Below, in pieces: positions 27,001 to 40,500 of a DNA stretch of 64,000 nucleotides. The notes under the pieces are model-generated. The model made no database searches. It saw only the letters and a program-made list of their open reading frames with translations, and was not told the DNA's origin. Each line of letters begins with the position of its first letter. Positions within the stretch are counted from its first letter, which is position 1. The position numbers were made by a program, and so were the translations under genes. The stretch is taken from NCBI GenBank assembly GCA_005784505.1, contig VCAZ01000276.1, positions 83,274 through 147,273 of the forward strand, in the 5' to 3' direction. This DNA is from Bagarius yarrelli. Its lineage: Eukaryota; Chordata; Actinopteri; Siluriformes; Sisoridae.

Positions 27001-30000
27001 TGTGTAGTGTGTTGTAAGGTGTAGTGTTGAGGAGTGTGTAAGACTGTGTAGTGTGTTGAATCTGTAAGTGTGTAGTGAATGTAGTGTGTAAGGAGTGTGT
27101 AATGTGTAAGAAGCTCTGTAGTGTGTGTAATGTGTAGGAGGCGTGTGTAGTGTGTAGTGTGATGTGTGTGTAAAATGTGTGTAGTGAATGTATAGGAGTG
27201 TGTAAGGACTCTGTAAGTTTGCTGTAATGTGTTGAAATGTAGAGTGTGTAAGACTGTGTGTGAATGCTGTGTGTACAGTGGTGTACTCTGTAGTGTGTTG
27301 AATGTAGGAGTGTGTAAGACTGTGTAGTGTTGTAATGTAGGAGTGTGTAAGTGTACTCTGTAGTGTGTTTGAATGTAGGAGTGTGTAAGACTGTGTAGTG
27401 TGTTGAATGTAGTGTGTAGACTGTGTGTGTTGAAGGTGCTGTGGTAGTGTGTTTGACTGTGTAGTGTGTTGAATAGTAGTGTAAGACTCTGTGTGTTGAA
27501 GAGGAGTGTGGTAAGACTGTGTAAGAGTGTGTTGAAGACTGTGTTGAATGTAGGAGTGTGTAAGACTCTGTGTGTGTAGTGTGTTGAATGTAGGAGTGTG
27601 TAAGACTGGACTGCTGTAGTGTGTGTGTGGAGTGTTGTAAGACTGTAGTGAGTGTGTAAGAGTGTGGTACTGTGTAGTGTGTTGAAGACTGTAGGAGTGT
27701 GTTGAGTAACTGTGTAGTGTGTAATGAAACTGTAACTGTAGTGTGTTGAATGTAGGAGTGTGTGTAAGACCTCTGTAGTGTGTTGAATGTAGGAGTGTGT
27801 GTGTAGTGTGTCAACTGTAGTGATGTGTAAGTGTGTGTAAGACTTTGTGTTGAATGTGTAGGAGTGTGTAAGACTGTGTAGGTGTGTTGAAGTGTGTAGT
27901 AGGAGTGTGTAAGACTCTGTAGTGTGTTGAATGTAGCAGTGTGTAGACTCTGTGTGTGTTGAGTGTGTTGAATGTAGGAGTGTGTAAGTAAGACTCTGTG
28001 TGTGGTGAATGTAGGAGTGTGTAAGACTCTGTGTGTAGAATGTGTGTGTAAGACTCTGTAGTTGGATGTGAATGTAAGGAGTGTGTAGTGTAGTGTGTTG
28101 AATGTAGGAGTGTGTAAGACTGTGTAGTGTGTTGAATGGATGTGTAAAAATGTAGTGTAGTGTGTAAGACTGTAGCTGTGTAGTGTGTGTAAGACTCTGT
28201 GTGTGTTGTTAATGTAGGAGTGGTGTAAGACTGTGTAGTGTAAGTTGAGTGTAGAATGAGTGTGTAAGACTCTGTGTGTTGAAGTGTAAGCAGTGTGTGT
28301 AAGACTCTGTAGTGTGTTGTTGAATGTAAGCAGTGTGTAAGACTGTGGAGTGTAATGTGTGAATGTAGGAGTGTGTAATGTAGTGTGTGTGTTTGTTTTA
28401 ATGTTGTGTAGCTCTGTGTGTTGACTGTAGCTGTAGTGTGTTGAGTGTGTAAGACTGTGTAGTGTGTTGCAATGTAGGTGTAAGTGTGTAAGTAGCTGTG
28501 TAAGACTCTGTAGTGTGTTTAGGGTGTGCAGCTGTGTGTGTGAAGACTCTGTAGTGTTGAATGTAGCAGTGTGTAGACTCTGTAGTGTGAATTGAATGTA
28601 GGAGTGTGTAAGACTGTGTACTGTGTAGTGTGTTGAATGTAGGAGTGTAAGTAAGTAGCAGTGTAAGACTCTGTAGTGTGTTGAATGTAGGGAGTGTGTA
28701 CAGTGTGGGTGAATAAGTACTGTGTAAGTAGGAGTGTGTAAGGACTGTGTAAGTGTGTGTGAATTGTAATGTGTAGTGTGTAAGACTGTGTAGTGTGTTG
28801 AATGTAGCAAGTAAGTGTGTAAGACTGGGTAAGACTGTAGTGTGTTGAATGTAGGAGTGTGTAAGACTGTTGTAGTGTGTAAGACTCTGTAGTGTGTGTG
28901 TAAGACTGTAGGAATGTGTGTAAGACTCTGTGTGTGTGTGAATGTAGGAGTGTGTAAGACTCTGTGTAGTGTTTGAAATGTGTGTAAGACTGTGTAGTGT
29001 GTTGGAATGTGTGTAGTGTGTAAGACTCTGTAGTGTGTTGAATGTAGGAGTGTGTAAGACTGTGTAGTGTGTTGAATATAGGAGTGTGTGTGAATGTGTG
29101 TGGACTCTAGTAGTGTGTAAGTAGGACTCTGTAGTGTGTGTAGTGTGTGTTGAATGTAGGAGTCTGTAAGGCTGTGTAATGTGTGTGTAAATGTAGCAGT
29201 GTGTGTAAAGTACGTGTGTAGTGTGTGTGAATGTAGGAGTGTGTAAGACTGTGTAGTGTGTGTTGTAGGAGTGTGTAAGACTCCTGTAGTGTGTAGTGTG
29301 TTGAAGACTCTGTAGTGTGTTGAATGTAGTGTGTTGAATGTCAGTGTGTAAGACTCTGTAAAAATGTAGTGTGTGACTCTGTAGTGTGTTATGTAGTGTG
29401 TAAATGCAGTGTGTAAGACTCTGTAGTGTGTTGAATGTAGGAGTGTAGCAGTGTGTAAGACTCGTGTGTAGTGTGTTGAATGTAGGAGTGTGTGTAAGAC
29501 TCTGTAGTGTGTGAAATGTGAATGTAGCAGTGTGTAGTAGAGTGTGTCAGCTCGTATGTGTGTGTGTTGAATGTAGCAGTGTGTAAGACTCTGTAGTGTG
29601 TTGAATGTAGCAGGTGTGTAAGACTCTGTAGTGTGTTGAATGTAGCAGTGTGTAAGACTGTGTGTAGTGTGTTGAATGTAGCAGTGTGTAAGACTCTGTA
29701 GTGTGTGTAATGTGTAGTGTGTTTAATGTCAGTGTGTGTCTGTAAGTTGTGTTTATAGTGTGTAGTGTAGAGTGTGTTAAGACTCTGTATGTGTAGGCTG
29801 AGTGTGTAAGGACTCTGTAGTGTGTTGAATGTGTAGTGTGAATGTAGACGTGTGTAGAGGTGTGTGAATTAGTGTGTAAGACTCTGTAGTGTGTTAAATG
29901 TAGGAGTGTGTAAGACTGTGTAGTGTGTTGAATGTAGGAGTGTGTAGGACTGTGTAGTGGGTTGAATTTAACTGTAGTGTGTTGAATGTAGCAGTGTGTA

Positions 30001-32916
30001 AGAGGAGTGTGTACTGTGTAAAGAACTGTGTAGTGTGTTGAATGTAGTAGTGTTGTAATGTAGGGTGTGTAAGACTGTAGTGTGTAAGACTGTGTGTAGT
30101 GTGTTTGTAAATGTAGGAGTGTGTAATGGACTCTGTAGTGTGTTGAGTGTTGGATGTAGCAGTGTGTAAGACTCTGTAGTGTGTTGGACTAATGTAGTGT
30201 GGTAGCAGATGTGTGTAGGTGGGATGTAACAGTGTGTAAGACTCTGTAGTGTGTTGAATGTAGCAGTGTGTAAGACTCTGTAGTGTGTTGAATGTAGCAG
30301 TGTGTAAGGGTGTGTACTCTGTAGTGTGTTAAATGTAGGAATGTAGTGTGTGTAAGACTCTGTAGTGTGTTGAATGTAGCAGTGTGTAAGACTCTGTAGT
30401 GTGTTGAATGTAGCAGTGTGTAAGACTCTGTAGTGTGTTGAATGTAGTAGCGTGTAGTGTGTAAGACTCTGTAGTGTGTGTAGCTTGTAGTGTGTTGAAT
30501 GTAGCAGTGTGTAAGACTCTGTAGTGTGTTGAATGTAGCAGTGTAAGACTGTAGTGTGTTGAATGTAGCAGTGTGTAAGACTCTGTAGTGTGTGTGAATG
30601 TTGTGAATGTAGCAGTGTGTAAGACTCGGTAGTGTGTAAGTACTGTAGTGTGACTGTGTTGAATGTGTAGCAGTGTGTAGTAGGAGTGTGTAAGGACTGT
30701 AGGTGAAGGTAGAGTGTGTAGGGGACTTGAATGTAGCTGTGTGTAGTGTAGTGTGTTGAATGTAGCAGTGTGTAAGACTCTGTAGTGTGTTGAATGTAGA
30801 ATGCCTGTAGTGTGTAAGACTCTGTAGTGTGTTGAATGTAGCAGTGTGTAAGACTGTGTGTGTGTGAATGTAGGTGTAGTGTGTAAGACTCTGTAGTGTG
30901 TTTGAATGTAGCAGTGTGTTGAAGACTGTGTGTAGCTGTTAGTGTGTTGAGTGTAGTGTGTAAGACTGTGAGTGTGTGTGAATGTAGTGTGTAAACTCTG
31001 TAGTGGTGTAAGTAGGAGTGTGTAGACTCTGTAGTGTGTTGAATGTAGCTCTGTAGTGTGTTGAATGTAGTTGAGTGGTGTAAGTAACAGTGTGTAAGAC
31101 TGTGTAGTGTGTTGAATGTAGCTAGGAGTGTGTAGGACTCTGTGTAGTGTGTGTTGAATGTAGTCAGTGTGTGTAAGACTCTGTAGTGTGTTGTTGAATG
31201 TAAACAGTGTGTAAGACTCTGTGTAGTGTGTTGTGAGTGTGTGATGTAGCGAGTGTGTAAGTAGTGGTGTAAGACTCTGTGTAGTGTGTTGTTGAATGTA
31301 GCAGTGTGTAAGACTCTGTAGTGTGTTGAGTAGCAGTGTGTAAGACTCTGTAGTGTGTTTGAATGTAGCAGTGTGTAAGACTCTGTAGTGTGTGAAGACT
31401 TGTAGTGTAAGTTGAATGTGTGTGTAGTGACTGTGTGTGTGTGAAGACTCTGTAGTGTGTGAATGTAGCAGTGTGTGTGTTGACTGTAAAGTGTGTGTGT
31501 AAGTGTGTAAGACTGTGTAGTGTGTTGAATGTAGCAGTGTGTAGGTGTTGAATGTAGCAGAAGACTCTGTGTAGTGTGTTGAATGTAGCAGTGTGTAAGA
31601 ATAGCAAGAGGTAGTGTGTAAGTACTCTGTGTAGTGTGTTGAATGTAGCAGTGTGTAAGACTGTGTAGTGTGTTGAATGTAGGAGTGTGTAAGACTCTGT
31701 AGTGTGTTGAATGTAGCAGTGTAGTGTGTTAGAGGGTGTGTAAGACTCTGTAGTGTGTGTGAAGTGTAGTAGCGTGATGTAAGTGTGTAGTGATGTTGAA
31801 CAGTGTGTAAGACTGTAGTGATGTTGAGTGTAGGCTGTAGTGTGTTGAATGTAGCAGTGTGTGTAAGACTCTGTGTGTTGAGTGTGTTAAGATGTAGGAA
31901 GTGTAAGTGTGTAAGTAGGACTCTGTAGTGTGTTGAATGTAGCAGTGTGTAAGACTGTGTAGTGTGTTGAATGTAGCAGTGTGTAAGACTGTGTAGTGTG
32001 TTGAATGTAGCAGTGTGTAAGACTGTGTAGTGTGTTGAATGTAGTGTGTGTAGAAGTGTAGTGTGTGCAGAGGAGGTGTAAGAATCATGTAGTTAGTGTG
32101 TAAGCGTGAGATTGTGTGTAGGAATGAGAGATAGAATTTCCAGAGGAGAGAGAAAGAGGCCAGTCTAATGCGACCCAGGTATGAGCTAACTCGTTGCACT
32201 GAAACAGAGCCTATTGCGCCAGTCAGGAACTTAGGTAGACAAATAGGGTCATCACCAAACAGTGACCCGACAGTCATGGTCGCGTTGGAATCTCCTTCCC
32301 ATAGTGTCATACTGCGGCTCGAGTTTATGTATGTGACTTCGGTTCAGCTCGGCGTGTCACGTAGCTATACCACCAGCATCTCCCTCCGCACTTCAGGCTG
32401 AAGCCTGCTTACCTTTTCTGTGTGTGTGTGTGTGTGTGTGTGTTTGTGAGACAGAAGGCTTACTGTGGACATTGCAGTGAAAGGATATGGGGTCTGGGGA
32501 GTCAGGGATACAAGTGTATAAACTGCCACCTGCTGGTTCATAAACGCTGTTATAAACTCGTCCCTCTGAGCTGTCATAGGCATATGGTGAGTAATACTAC
32601 ACACACACACACACTATCTGTATATACACACTACATGCACTACAAACACACACAATGCGCACACTGGCTTTCAAATTCTATCTGTTTCTGTCACTCTTTC
32701 TTTCTCTTTGTTGCTTTTTCTTTCTTTCTGTAATTCTCTCTTTCTGCCTCTTTTTATCTCTCTATATCTTTCCCACCATCCACCTGTCCGACTCTGTAGG
32801 ATCCAGTCATGCCATCCCAGGAGCCGATGGTTGATGAAAGAGGAGAAGAAGAGGAAGTGGAGCTTCCCCCCGAGGACACAGAGGACACCGAGGACATTGA
32901 CAGAAGTAGGACTCCT

Positions 32917-32966
<50 letters not shown>

Positions 32967-35900
32967 TTCTGACCCAGATCAGAGAGATGCTTCTCTATTT
33001 ATGTGACAGTGTGTGCTGCCACCTACTGGATACAAGCACACACACACACACACACACACACAAACATGCACATAGAGTGGTCTTGGTTATTACACATTTG
33101 CCTTTTTCTCTGTGTCGCTTCTGTCTGTATTTCTCCTCTCTCTGTTTGTATCTTTCCTTTCTCTGTCTCTGTCTGTCTCTTTTCTATGTATGTGTCTCCT
33201 GTCTGTTACTCTTCTTTCTGTATTTCCTGTCTGTCTCTCACTCTAACTCATTCTGCCTATCTCTCCTCTCTGTCTCTCTGCAGTAGCGTTGCTGCCCCAC
33301 AGTCGGACAGTGGAAAAAGCTGAAGATGTTCCTCAGGTGATCTCTTTCTCTCTCTTTTCTTTTCTTTTTCTTTTTCCTTTTCGTTCTCTCTCTCTCTCTT
33401 TTTTATGTGCACTAACTTAACTGGGTTTCGTTGTTCAGTGATCAGAGTGCAGGACTCAGAGTTTGGGGTTTAGGGTTGGCGTTTCAGAGTTCAGGAATCA
33501 GTGTTTAGGGTTCAGAGTTTCTGTGTTTAGAGTTCAGGGTTCTGGGTTTAGGATTTTGGTGTTCAGGATTTAGAGTTAAGGGTTTCTGTGTTCAGATTTC
33601 AGTATTCAGGGTTTCAGTGTTTAAGTTCAGGGTTCAGTTTTTGGGGCACAGAGTTTCAGGGGTTCAGGGTTTAGAGTTCAAGTTTAGAAATCAGGGTTTT
33701 CGTGTTTAGAGTTTAGGGTTTGACTTCAGCATTCGTGTGTTCAGGGTTCAGGGTTTTGAGGTTTATGGTTTAAAGTACTGGGTTTTTCTGATCAGCATTC
33801 AGGCTACAGGGTTCATGGTGTTGATGTTTAGGGTTCAGAGTTTAGCGTTTAGGGTTTTGGTGTTTAGAGTTCAGAGTTTAGTATTTTAGTGTTCAGCATT
33901 TAGGGATCTGGATACAGAGTTCAGGGTTTTGTTTAGAGTTTAGGGATTTCATATTTGGGGTTCATAGTTCACGGTTGGTGTTAGGGGTTCAGGGTTTAGA
34001 GTTAAGTGTTTCAGGGGTTCAGGCTTCAGAGTTCAGGTTTCATGGTTCAGAGTTTTTCAAAAAATTCAGTGTTCAGAATTCAGGGTTCAGGATTAAATGT
34101 TTAATGTTTCGAGGTTCAGGGTTTAAAGTTCAGGGTTCGGGGTTTAGGCTTCAGGGTATCAGTGTTCAAAGTTCAGGGTTTTGGTATTTAGGGTTCAAAG
34201 TTAAGGGTTTTGTTGTTCAGGGTTCAGATTTCGTGGATTTGGTGTTCAGGGTTTCGTGTTCAGGCGTTCAGAGTACAGGGTTTAAATAGTTCAGGGTTTA
34301 GAGTTCAGGGTCTCTGGGGTTCAGGGTTTAAAGTTCAGGGAGTAGGGTTCATGGTTCAAAGTTCAGGATTTTGGTTTCCGGGTTGAGGGTTTGGGTTAAT
34401 AATTCCGGGGTTGGGTTTTTTGGGTTTCAGAGTTCAGGGTTTATGGTTTTGGGGGTTCAGAATTTAGGGTTTTGGGGGTTTTGTGATAAGGGTTCAGGGT
34501 TTAGCGTTTATAGTTCAGGGTTCAGACTTTAGGGTTTAGGATTTGGGAGTTCAGAGTTCGGGCTTTAGACTTAAGGTTAGGGTTAGGGCAACTCTCTGTT
34601 CCACCTTCTAATCTGGAGTGTGTGTATGTGTGTGTATTAAATTCAGGGCGTAGTGGATGGGATAGACAAGCTGCAGATATCAGAGACTTTGACTTTGTCT
34701 GATTTCGATTTGATGCGTGTTATTGGACGAGGAAGTTACGCTAAAGTGCTGCTGGTGCGTCTAAAGAAGAATGAACATGTTTACGCCATGAAAGTGGTGA
34801 AGAAGGAGCTGGTGCACGATGATGAGGTGAGAGGAAACATCTGGAAGTGCAAAACATCAGCTATTAAACTTTAATTAAACACTCATAAAAAGAGAAATAA
34901 AACTGACACTTCAGCTCAATTTTCTAACATCATCACACACACTTTAGCTCGACTGTTTAACATCATCACACACACACTTCAGCTCGACGCTATAACATCA
35001 CACACACTTCAGCTCAATTTTCTAACATCATCACACACACTTCAGCTCGACTGTTTAATATCACATACTCCAGCCCGACTTTTTAACATCACACACACTT
35101 CAGACCGACTTTTTAACATCACACAGACTTCAGACTTGACCGTTTTAACATCACTTGACCGTTTACATCACACAGACTTCAGCTCGACTCTCTAACATCA
35201 TCACACACACTTCAGCCCGACTCCCTAACATCATAACACATACTTACATTTACAGCATTTAGCTGACGCTCTTGTCCCGAGCGACGCACAAGGAGTAGAG
35301 AGGCAGACCTACCTTGTGTCTTAGGGGATGGGGGAACAAGCCAAGCAGTACTTGTGGATCTGAGAGAGCGTGGTGCTATGCAAGGAGTTATAAGTGTTTG
35401 TAGGTAGGAGGGTGCAGCTCCATTTCTGGCTTTGTAGGCAAGCATCAGTGTTTTGCATCAGTGCAGCTACTGGGAGCCAATGGAGGGAGCGCAGCAGTGG
35501 AGCGGTGTGTGAAAACTTTGGTAGATTAAAAACAACACGTGCAGCTGCATTCTGAATCATCTGCAGAGGACGAATTGCACTCAGAGGCAGGCCTGCCAGG
35601 AGCGAGTTGCAGTAGTCTAGTTTAGAAATTACAAGAGACTGCACAAGCAACTGAGTGGCCTGAGTGGGTAAGAAAGGTCGAACCCTCCGGATGTTATGCA
35701 GGATAAACCTGCAGAAATGTGTTATGTTGGCAACATGTAAGGAAAAGGATAATTGATTGTCCATAGTTACCCCAAGGGCAACTGGTCGAAAAGGAAATTT
35801 GCAAATTGTCCAGGGTGATTGCAAGATCCTGGCATGGTGGATAGATGGTAGGATTGCATGACAGGATGACTTGTTGAACCTCTTCTGATCCTAAGGTGGA

Positions 35901-37498
35901 AAAATAAGACAGTAAAGGAGAAGACAAGACATGAGTGGAAATTTTAAGGTTACCTGAAGAGGTGGTAAAAGTCTTGCAGATTTGCTTAGTCTTTTAATCA
36001 TAGAAGGAAGTAAAGTCCTCTGCAGACAGAAAGGGTGGAGTAGGGGGAGCTGGAGGTATGAGTAGTGATGAGAAGATTTTGTGAAGCTTGCAAGGGTCAA
36101 TAGCTGAAGCTTCAAGTTTTTCCTTGTAAAAGGTAGTCTTGGCAGAAGTCACATCTGAAGAGAACTTCGACAGAAGAGCACGGTAGGTGGCAAGATCAGT
36201 GTTAAGATGTGATTTCATCTATCTTCTCTCTGCTGATCTCAGTTCTCAGCGGTTGTTGCGTAACACATCCGACAGCCAAGGAGCAGGACACAAAAAGTCT
36301 TCCTAGGTTTGGTAGACAGAGGACAAAGAAAGTCTATGGTTAAGGAAAGTGATGGCAAAAAAATGTCAGTGGCTGAATCTAAGGGTAGAGAGGAAAAAGA
36401 GTCATGGTCAGGACGGGAGGAAAGGGTGGTAGAAGCCACCAACGAAGGAGAGATAGAGTGGAAATTGAGACGGGTTAAAGAGAGGGTCTGGTAGTTAGTT
36501 TTAGAAAGACTAGGAATAGAAAGATTGAACGATACCAAGTGATGATCAGAGGTGTGAAGAGGGGTAGAAGACATGTCCGTGAGTGAGGAAGGACGTGTGA
36601 AAACCAAATTCAGGACATTTTCCTCCCTTGTGTGCGGGAGCTGTTGAAGTAAAGGAGAAGGAGTCCATCAAAGGCAGAAAGCAGGAGGAGTGGAGCTTGT
36701 CTGACGGCAGGTTGAAGTCCCAGAGTACCATCAAGGGGATACCATCAGTAGGGAAGGCACTAAGAAGAGTTTCCCAGAGGACCAGGAGGGCGGTAGATGA
36801 CGATGATCAGAATGTTGATTGGAGAAACGACTGAAACTCAAAGGAAGAGATAGTTAAATGAGACATAGGAAGAGGTGAGAAACACCATCTCCGAGACAAC
36901 AAAAATACCAGTGCCACCACCCCTGCCCGTTTCTCTAGGTGTATGAGAGAATGCATAGGCAGGGGATAGAGCAGCTGGAGTAGCGGAATTGGCTTGGGAT
37001 TATCCATGTCTCAGTGAGCGTAGAGAGTAGAGAGAAGGTAAAGCTGCGATAAAGTCTGCTTTCTTCACAGCAGACTGGCAGTTCCAGAGCCCACGTACCA
37101 CCACTGTTTGAGATTGAAACAACAGAGGGGGGTAGATGAGGTTGCTGGAAGAGCGGCGTCTGCTTTGTGGGTGACTACGCCTGGGCCTGTGCGATGTGAC
37201 AACAAAAATGGGCGTGCTGTGCATGGCATATTTTAGATAGTTCATTTCAATTTAATTTTATTTGTTTGGTGCTTTTTACAATGGTGATTGTCACAAAGCA
37301 GCTTTACAATTAAAGAAATTATAAGATAAAAATGAAACAGAAATCAGTTTGTCCCTGATGAGCAACCAGGGGCGGCGGTGGCAAGGAAAAGACCCCTTGG
37401 GATGGAAATAGAAAAAAAAAACCTTGAGAGGAACCAGACTCAACAGAGAACCCATCCTCATTTGGGTGAAAAACAGGTGGCAGGAATTATGTAGTTAC

Positions 37499-37542
<44 letters not shown>

Positions 37543-40500
37543 CAACTTAAATCATTAGTCCTTTAAGAACAGATTGAACGTCTTTATGACAGAGTGGAAA
37601 CGTCCTTGTTCACCCTGGTGATGTATCATCCACTGGAGCAGGTCACAGGGAAGGGTCTGACAGGTCCGGGGTGGAGATGGGGTCTGGATCACCGGCAGCT
37701 CTGTTGTGGCATATGTAGCTCAACAGTGAAAGAGAGAGAGAGAGAGAGAGAGAGGAAGACAAAAAAGAAGAAAAACAGTTAAGTGACATTGTAATCACAT
37801 CAATACAAAATGCTTGATTAAATAAATAAGTTTTTAAGCTGGACTTAAACACTGAGACTGTGTCTGATTCCCGAACATACATAGGGAGGTTATAACATAA
37901 CATAGGGGCTCTGTAAGAAAAGGCTCCGCCCCCTGCTGTAGAGTTTATAATGCGCGGTACTGACAGGCAGCCTGCATCCTTTGATTAAAGTAGGCGTGGC
38001 GGAACGTAAGACACTAGACACAGAACGTAAGAATCCATTTTCTGCATCATTAAGTGACAAGATAAGTACTATTATTTACAGTACTGTTATTAAATAGAGA
38101 GTATTACAAGTAAAACATGTGTTAAAACAGTTTAGAATGTCAAACCGCTAGTCACTAGTGACTGTAGCAGAAAACCATCAGTATATCTCCACAATCCCTG
38201 CCCACAATTCACACCTAGAGGGGGACTGAAACTAGGCTGATTAACCGCCTAATGCACAAATCAGCAGCACAGCCCACAAATTATCCAACTAACAACTCAG
38301 TACAACTAATATAATAAAGCAGTACACAAAGTTGCAATCCTGCCTGACCAGCAGAGAAGACGTTTAGGATGAAAACTAAAAACACACTTCAGCTCGACTC
38401 TCTAACATCACACACACTTCAGCTCGACTCCCTAACATCACACACACTTCAGCTCGACTCCCTAACATCACACACACTTCAGCTCGACCTCTCAACATCA
38501 CACACACTTCAGCTCGACTCCCTAACATCACACACACTTCAGCTCGACTCCCTAACATCATCACACACACTTCAGCTCGACTCTCTAACATCACACACAC
38601 TTCAGCTCGACTCTCTAACATCACACACACTTCAGCTCGACTCTCTAACTCACACACCTTCAACTCGACTCTCTAACACACACACACTTCAGCTCGACTC
38701 TCTAACATCACACACTTCACTCGACTCTCTACACATCACACACACTTCAGCTCGACTCTCTAACATCACACACACACTTTCAGCTCGACTCTCTAACATC
38801 ATCACACACACTTCAGCTCGACTCTCTAACATCATCACACACACTTCAGCTCGACTCTCTAAACATCACACACACTTCACTCACCTCAGCTACAACTCAC
38901 ATCATCACACACACACACTTCAACTCTTGACTCCCTAACATCATCACACACACTTCAGCTCGACTCAACTCACACACACTCAGCTCGACTCTCTAACATC
39001 ATCACACACACTTCAGCTCGACTCTCTAACATCACACACACTTCAGCTCGACTCTCTAACATCACACACACACTTCAGCTCGACTCTCTACATCACACTT
39101 CACAACACAACACACACTTCAGCTCGACTCTCTAACTCACACACAACTTCAGCTCTCTAACTCACACACACTTCATCAGACTCTCTCACATCACACACAC
39201 ACACACCAACAGCTTCAGCTCGCTCGACTCTCTAACATCACACACACTTCAGCTCGACTCCCTAACTCTAACATCACACACACACTTCAGCTCGACTCTC
39301 TACACATCATCACACACACTTCAGCTCGACTCCCACACTAACATCACACACACTTCAGCTCTCTAACAGACTCTCTAACACACTCACACACACACACACT
39401 TCAGCTCGACTCTCTAACATCACACACACTCACTTCAGCTCTCGACTCTCTATCACACACCTCACTCGCTCTACACACACACACTTCAGCTCGACTCTCT
39501 AACATCATCATCACACACTCGACTCTCTAACACACACACACTTCAGCAGCTCGACTCTCTAACATCATCACACACACTTCAGCTCGACTCACCTAGCTCG
39601 ACATCAACACACACACACACTCAGCTCGACTCTCTAACACATCACACACACTTCAGCTCGACTCTCTCAACACATCACTCACACACACACACTTCAGCTC
39701 GACTCTCTAACATCATCACACACACTTCAGCTCGACTCTCTAACATCACACACACTTCAGCTCGACTCTCTAACATCACACACACACTTCAGCTCTTCGC
39801 TCGACTCTCTAACATCATCACACACACTTCAGCTCGACTCTCTAACATCACACACACTTCAGCTCGACTCGACTCCCTAACATCACATCACACACACTCA
39901 CTCGACTCTCCTAACAAACATCATCACCCACACTTCAGCTCGACTCTCTAACATCACACACACTTCAGCTCGACTCTCTAACATCATCACACACTTCAGC
40001 TCGACTCTCTAACATCATCACACACACTTCAGCTCGACTCTCTAACATCACTCATCACACACACACTCAGCTCGACTCTCTAACATCACACACACTTCAG
40101 CTTCAACATCACACACACACGTCAGCTCGACTCTCTAACATCATCACACACACACCCACTTCAGCTCGACTCTCTAACATCATCAACACACTCACACACA
40201 CTTCAGCTCGACTCCCTACATTCAGCTCGACTCCCCAACATTCAGCTCACACACACTTCAGCTCGACTCTCTAACACACATAGCTCGACAACATCAGCAC
40301 ACACACACACATTCAGCTCGACTCCCTCTCACACACTCATCACACACCTTCAGCTCGACTCTCTAACATCATCACACACACTTCAGCTCGACTCTCTAAC
40401 ATCATCACACACACTTCAGCTCGACTCTCTAACATCATCACACTTCACTCGACTCACAACCATCACACCACTTCAGCTCGACTCTAACATCATCACACAC

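Noticed and set aside
25901..28810. 969-codon minus-strand open frame
   Set aside because: Generated by the 34-bp minisatellite with irregular indels; composition is that of the repeat, and it sits in a prkcz intron.
32168..32401. 77-codon plus-strand frame before exon 6 as an extra prkcz exon
   Set aside because: Exons 5 and 6 join in phase 0 with continuous C1 sequence, leaving no room for an insertion, and no acceptor/donor pair is convincing.
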